NCBI GenBank assembly: GCA_015709205.1 | Contig: JACCQO010000010.1 | Coordinates: 1-64,000 of the forward strand | Source of the DNA: Desulfovibrionaceae bacterium | Lineage (GTDB): Bacteria; Desulfobacterota; Desulfovibrionia; Desulfovibrionales; Desulfovibrionaceae | Direction: 5' to 3' | Length of the DNA: 64,000 nt | In this document: positions 60,895 to 64,000 of the stretch, one piece after another | Layout: each line of letters begins with the position of its first letter | How positions within the stretch are numbered: position 1 is the first letter of the stretch | The notes under the pieces: model-generated | The model's database searches: none | What the model was told of the DNA's origin: nothing | What the model saw: only the letters and a program-made list of their open reading frames with translations | Position numbers and translations under genes: made by a program

Positions 60895-61776
60895 CTAGAT
60901 CAGCTCCAGCAACTCCACGCCCTCGGGCAGCCCGGCGCGGTCGATGCTCACCCCGTAGTCGCCGAACGAGCGCGCCGGGGTCGCCGTGTCCGTGAGGCGC
61001 TCGACGCCGATGCGCTCGAAGAGCCTGTGCGCGGGCGCGTTGCCCAGGGCCGTGGCGTGCCTGAACGCGTAGAGCCCGCGCGCCGCCATCATGCCGCGCG
61101 CCGCGGAGCGGTCGTGCTCGAACATGTTCTGCAGGGCCTGCCAGAGCGTTTCGAGGTCCGCCTCGTCGAACCCGGTCTGCCGGGCCAGGTGCGCGGAGAC
61201 GAACCCCTCGCAGCGGTACAGGCCGTAGGGCAGGATGTACTTGCGGCCCATGGTGCGGTTGCCGCCCTCCTGCTTCTCGGCCTCGGCCTGGGTGGTCACG
61301 GCCATGCGCGTCACGGTCACCTCCTGGGGCACCACCGGCTCGATGGAGCGCGCAAAGGCCAGTTGCACGGGCCCGCGCACCTGGCCGCAGTTCACGCCCG
61401 TGGTCATGACCGCGCCGAAGGTGCGGACGTCGAAGAAGTTGTGGCACATCCAGTCGCGGACCTTCCTCTGGTCCTCCTCCTTCTTGGGCAGTTTCCTTTC
61501 CGCGGGCCGCTCCACGCCGGTGGCCGAATAGGCCAGGGCGTGCTGGTCGTTGAGCACGGCGCGCTCGCGCACGTAGATGTTGTAGCGGTCCTCGCCGTTG
61601 CGCACGAGGTCCACGAAATTGCGGATCTTGCGCTTGAGGCAGACGTCGGTGACCAAACCGTGGCCGGTCTCCTGGTCGGTGCGCGGCATGTTGTCGGTGT
61701 CGGGATCGCCGTTGGGGTTGCCGTTGACGACGTCGAACAGGTACACGAAATCATAGCGATTATTCAGGGCGGTCAT
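60895..61776 (-). CDS. cas7c: Cas7 (Csd2/I-C type), Cascade backbone
   Basis: A 293-residue protein. It starts with RYDFVYLFDVVNGNPNGDPDTDNMPRTD, the well-known N-terminus of the I-C Cas7 family; CLKRKIRNFVDLV, FFDVRTFGAVMTTGVNCGQVRGPVQLAFARSIEPV, MGRKYILPYGLYRCEGFVS and LFERIGVERLT follow the family. Several copies coat the crRNA spacer. Start at 61776, after GGAGAACG. Confidence 0.95.
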   Translation of the reverse strand: MTALNNRYDFVYLFDVVNGNPNGDPDTDNMPRTDQETGHGLVTDVCLKRKIRNFVDLVRNGEDRYNIYVRERAVLNDQHALAYSATGVERPAERKLPKKEEDQRKVRDWMCHNFFDVRTFGAVMTTGVNCGQVRGPVQLAFARSIEPVVPQEVTVTRMAVTTQAEAEKQEGGNRTMGRKYILPYGLYRCEGFVSAHLARQTGFDEADLETLWQALQNMFEHDRSAARGMMAARGLYAFRHATALGNAPAHRLFERIGVERLTDTATPARSFGDYGVSIDRAGLPEGVELLELI

Positions 61777-61801
61777 GGTCGTTCTCCGTAGGGTGTCGGG
61801 G

Positions 61802-63568
61802 TTAGGAATCGTCGCGGCTTTCGGTCTTGTCCTTCTTCTCGGCAAGCTGCTGGTAATAGCCGACCAGGAACAGGCTGGCCTGGTCCGGGCTGAAGCGGTC
61901 GGGCAGCCCGGGAACCGGCGGCCGGAAGGCGTCCAGTCCGGCCATGATGTCCTCGATCTGGCGGCGGAACCAGTGGGCCAGGCCGCCGCCCTGCTCCCGC
62001 CCGATGATCTTCAGGTCGTTCTGCACCTTGCGCAGGAGCAGGTTGAAGATGGCGCGCGGCGAGTTGGACGCCGCGGACAGGTAGCGCTCGGCGAGCGTGG
62101 CGTTGACGCCGGGCCGCGCGGCCTGCTGCGTCTTTTCCAGCACGGCGAAGAGCCGCCCGAGCCGGTAGGCGATGTTGTCGGTCCCAGTGTTGACGGTCAT
62201 GGTCAGCTCCATGCGGTCGGGGTGATCGGAACGGCGGCGGAACAGCCGCGCCATGAAGGCCTTGAGCAGCGCGGCGCGCAGGTAGCCCACGCGGCGTTCG
62301 GCGCGCACGCGCGCCAGCACCGCGCCCTGCAGCGCGCGCGGATAGTCGGCGCCGTCGAGCACCGCGCGCAGAAAGGCGTCGATGAGCGGCGCCTTGGCCG
62401 GTTCGGCGGAACCCGTGCGCCGGGTCGCGCCGAGCAGTTGCCAGAGCGTGGGGAACTCCGGTTCGTTGTCGAACCGGCGCGCGATGGCCAGGTCGTCGTA
62501 GTGCCGGCGCACGCGGTCGAAGACCTCGCCCGCCGTGGACGAGCGCCAGTAGCGCACGACCACGCGCGCGGCGTTGGGCCCCAGGCCGAGGATGTCGAAG
62601 GTCGCCTCCGGCGACCAGCCCTCCACGGGCGGCTGGCCGTTGCGCAGGTTCTCGAAGCTGTTGCGCAGCGCGGCCTCCTCCATGGCGGTGGAATCGACCA
62701 TGACCGTGGCCCACAGGGTCTCGACCTGCCGGGCGCAGGGGCCGTCGGCCCAGAACACGTACATGTTCTCGCCCACGCGCATGCGGCGCGGGCTGTCCGC
62801 GGCGAGCAACCGGTTGAGCGCCGTGGCGTACTTGAAGGCCGCCAGCTCGCCGATGGGGGCGTTGAGCGCGTTGCCCGTCCTGCCGTGTTTGGCATAGGAC
62901 TCGAAGGCGTCCGCGTTGAAGGACACGAGCGGAGCCCCGCCCGTCTGCCCGCCGATCAGCCCCTTGACCTTCTTGTGCAGCCGCACGGCCCGGGTCCGTC
63001 CGCCGGTGATCAGGCAATCGGCCCGCACGTCCCAGGCCTGCCTTTCCATGTAGTCCAGCCACGCCTCGCGCACGGCCGGGCGCTCGTGGATGTAGCGGCG
63101 CTCGCCCGCGAGGCGGAAGACGACGTTCAGCCCGGCCATGCGCTCCCAGTCCGGCAATTGCGGCGCGTCCTCCGGGTTCCAGCCGTCCAGGAAGCGCAGC
63201 AGCGCGCGCATGCCCGCGTCGTCGAGATCGCCGCCCACGTCGCGGCAGCGCTGCCTGAAGGCGGCGAAGCACTCCAGGGTGCGTTTCGGGCTCCCGCCCG
63301 CATCCGCACCGAGCACGTATTTGGTGTTGTCCCAGGCGAAATTGGCCTCGACGTTGGAGGAGCGCTCCACCGGGTCGGGCACCTTCAGCTCGACGGGCAC
63401 GACCCTGCCCTTTTCCGGCTCGGCCAGGGTCGCGGGATCGCCGACCCGGTTCCCGGCCTCGTCGATGGTCATCGCGTAGTGGACCTTCTGCATGCCGAAG
63501 CCGAACTCCGGGGCCTCGCCCGCGGCGAGCATCCGGTCGTAGCAGCGGGTCAGTTCCTGGAGGATCAT
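61802..63568 (-). CDS. cas8c: Cas8c (Csd1), Cascade large subunit
   Basis: A 588-residue I-C large subunit. It starts MILQELTRCYDRM and continues GFGMQKVHYAMTIDEAGN; SSNVEANFAWDNTKYVLGAD and LVSFNADAFESYAKHG are typical of the Csd1 family, which contacts the PAM and, through its C-terminal part, supplies the small-subunit function. It overlaps the cas5 stop by 4 bp (ATGA). Confidence 0.95.
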   Translation of the reverse strand: MILQELTRCYDRMLAAGEAPEFGFGMQKVHYAMTIDEAGNRVGDPATLAEPEKGRVVPVELKVPDPVERSSNVEANFAWDNTKYVLGADAGGSPKRTLECFAAFRQRCRDVGGDLDDAGMRALLRFLDGWNPEDAPQLPDWERMAGLNVVFRLAGERRYIHERPAVREAWLDYMERQAWDVRADCLITGGRTRAVRLHKKVKGLIGGQTGGAPLVSFNADAFESYAKHGRTGNALNAPIGELAAFKYATALNRLLAADSPRRMRVGENMYVFWADGPCARQVETLWATVMVDSTAMEEAALRNSFENLRNGQPPVEGWSPEATFDILGLGPNAARVVVRYWRSSTAGEVFDRVRRHYDDLAIARRFDNEPEFPTLWQLLGATRRTGSAEPAKAPLIDAFLRAVLDGADYPRALQGAVLARVRAERRVGYLRAALLKAFMARLFRRRSDHPDRMELTMTVNTGTDNIAYRLGRLFAVLEKTQQAARPGVNATLAERYLSAASNSPRAIFNLLLRKVQNDLKIIGREQGGGLAHWFRRQIEDIMAGLDAFRPPVPGLPDRFSPDQASLFLVGYYQQLAEKKDKTESRDDS

Positions 63569-64000
63569 GACGCCACCTCCCCGGGCGCGCCCGCGCCGAA
63601 CGGCGGTACGGCGATCACCCCGTCGACCATGGCGGCGCGGAAGAACCTCGCCTCCATGTCGCGGCCGTAGTCCAGGTCGTGCAGCATCCAGCCGAGGTCC
63701 CGCGAGCCCCGTAACGGCGAGGCGGGCGGCGCGTCGAGCAGCTCGAAGTGCGCCGGAAACTCGCGGCAGCCCAGATAGGGGCGATGGAAGCACTGCCCCT
63801 TGGCCGCGCGGCGGCAAAACATCTCCATGTGCTTCGCGAGGTTGTCGTCGGGCCCGGCGCGCGGGGTCGGCTCCATGCGCGCCTCGATCACGTAGGCCAC
63901 GTCGCGCAGGATCAGGGACGCGCGCTGCTGGCGGTCGTCCTCGATGGCGATGCCCAGGGCCCTGCCGTCCCGCATGGCCGTCTTCGCGAGGTCGGTGGAG
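63565..64000 (-). CDS. cas5c: Cas5c (I-C), C-terminal part; start outside the window
   Basis: About 145 residues of the C-terminal half, open to the window end. ILRDVAYVIEARMEP, NLAKHMEMFCRRAAKGQCFHRPYLGCREFPAHFEL and LGWMLHDLDYG are the signature of I-C Cas5, which processes pre-crRNA in place of Cas6 and caps the 5' handle. The 3' end overlaps cas8c. The gene order implies that cas3 lies upstream, beyond 64000. Confidence 0.95.
   Translation of the reverse strand, partial: STDLAKTAMRDGRALGIAIEDDRQQRASLILRDVAYVIEARMEPTPRAGPDDNLAKHMEMFCRRAAKGQCFHRPYLGCREFPAHFELLDAPPASPLRGSRDLGWMLHDLDYGRDMEARFFRAAMVDGVIAVPPFGAGAPGEVAS

Overview
The window looks like chromosomal DNA from a sulfate-reducing deltaproteobacterium of the Desulfovibrionaceae. 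This rests on the high GC content, one large aromatic amino acid operon starting with archaeal-type aldolase and dehydroquinate synthase genes, a ferredoxin of the D. gigas type, a hairpin repeat I know from Desulfovibrio genomes, and a subtype I-C CRISPR-Cas system. No rRNA is present, so the placement comes from gene content only.

Layout. 0.3-12.4 kb: a fumarate-reductase-like flavoprotein, an exported DUF2927-like protein, an endonuclease Q-UvrD helicase fusion, two cobamide salvage genes (CbiR-like and CobU), a DHH phosphoesterase and an EAL protein. 12.5-14.3 kb: amtB-glnK on the minus strand. 14.9-27.97 kb: a 13-gene operon for Phe, Tyr and Trp synthesis, preceded by a 31-residue leader peptide full of Phe, Tyr and Trp codons and by an attenuator. 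28-31.15 kb: a solute-binding protein, an EamA permease, a ferredoxin and tRNA-Glu(UUC).

31.1-48.8 kb is an integrated island. It starts in the 3' half of tRNA-Glu and ends at a 47-bp imperfect copy of that half-gene. A tyrosine recombinase broken by one nonsense mutation and two frameshifts lies at the far end. The cargo looks like one regulon: a sensor kinase with a periplasmic solute-binding domain and an NtrC-type sigma54 activator sit between two outward-facing operons. The leftward operon encodes two exported arylsulfotransferase-like beta-propellers, a ComEA-like helix-hairpin-helix protein and an unknown exported protein. The rightward operon encodes a 969-residue exported protein of unknown family, a YeiH-like permease, two tiny membrane proteins, a second helix-hairpin-helix protein, a tetraheme cytochrome c and a DUF1573 protein. 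The same palindrome (GTRTGCGG-N4-CCGCACAC) lies roughly 85-110 bp upstream of a sigma54-like promoter in front of each operon. This is the best candidate for an undescribed system; arylsulfate or other organosulfate use is only a hypothesis.

48.9-52.0 kb: a YibE/F-like membrane protein and an alkaline phosphatase. 52.08-58.67 kb: a CRISPR array of 99 repeats in sharply bounded repeat-variant blocks, with a slipped duplicate spacer and a tandem three-spacer duplication. 58.86-64.0 kb: cas2, cas1, cas4, cas7, cas8c and the 3' part of cas5, all on the minus strand; cas3 is presumably just outside the window.
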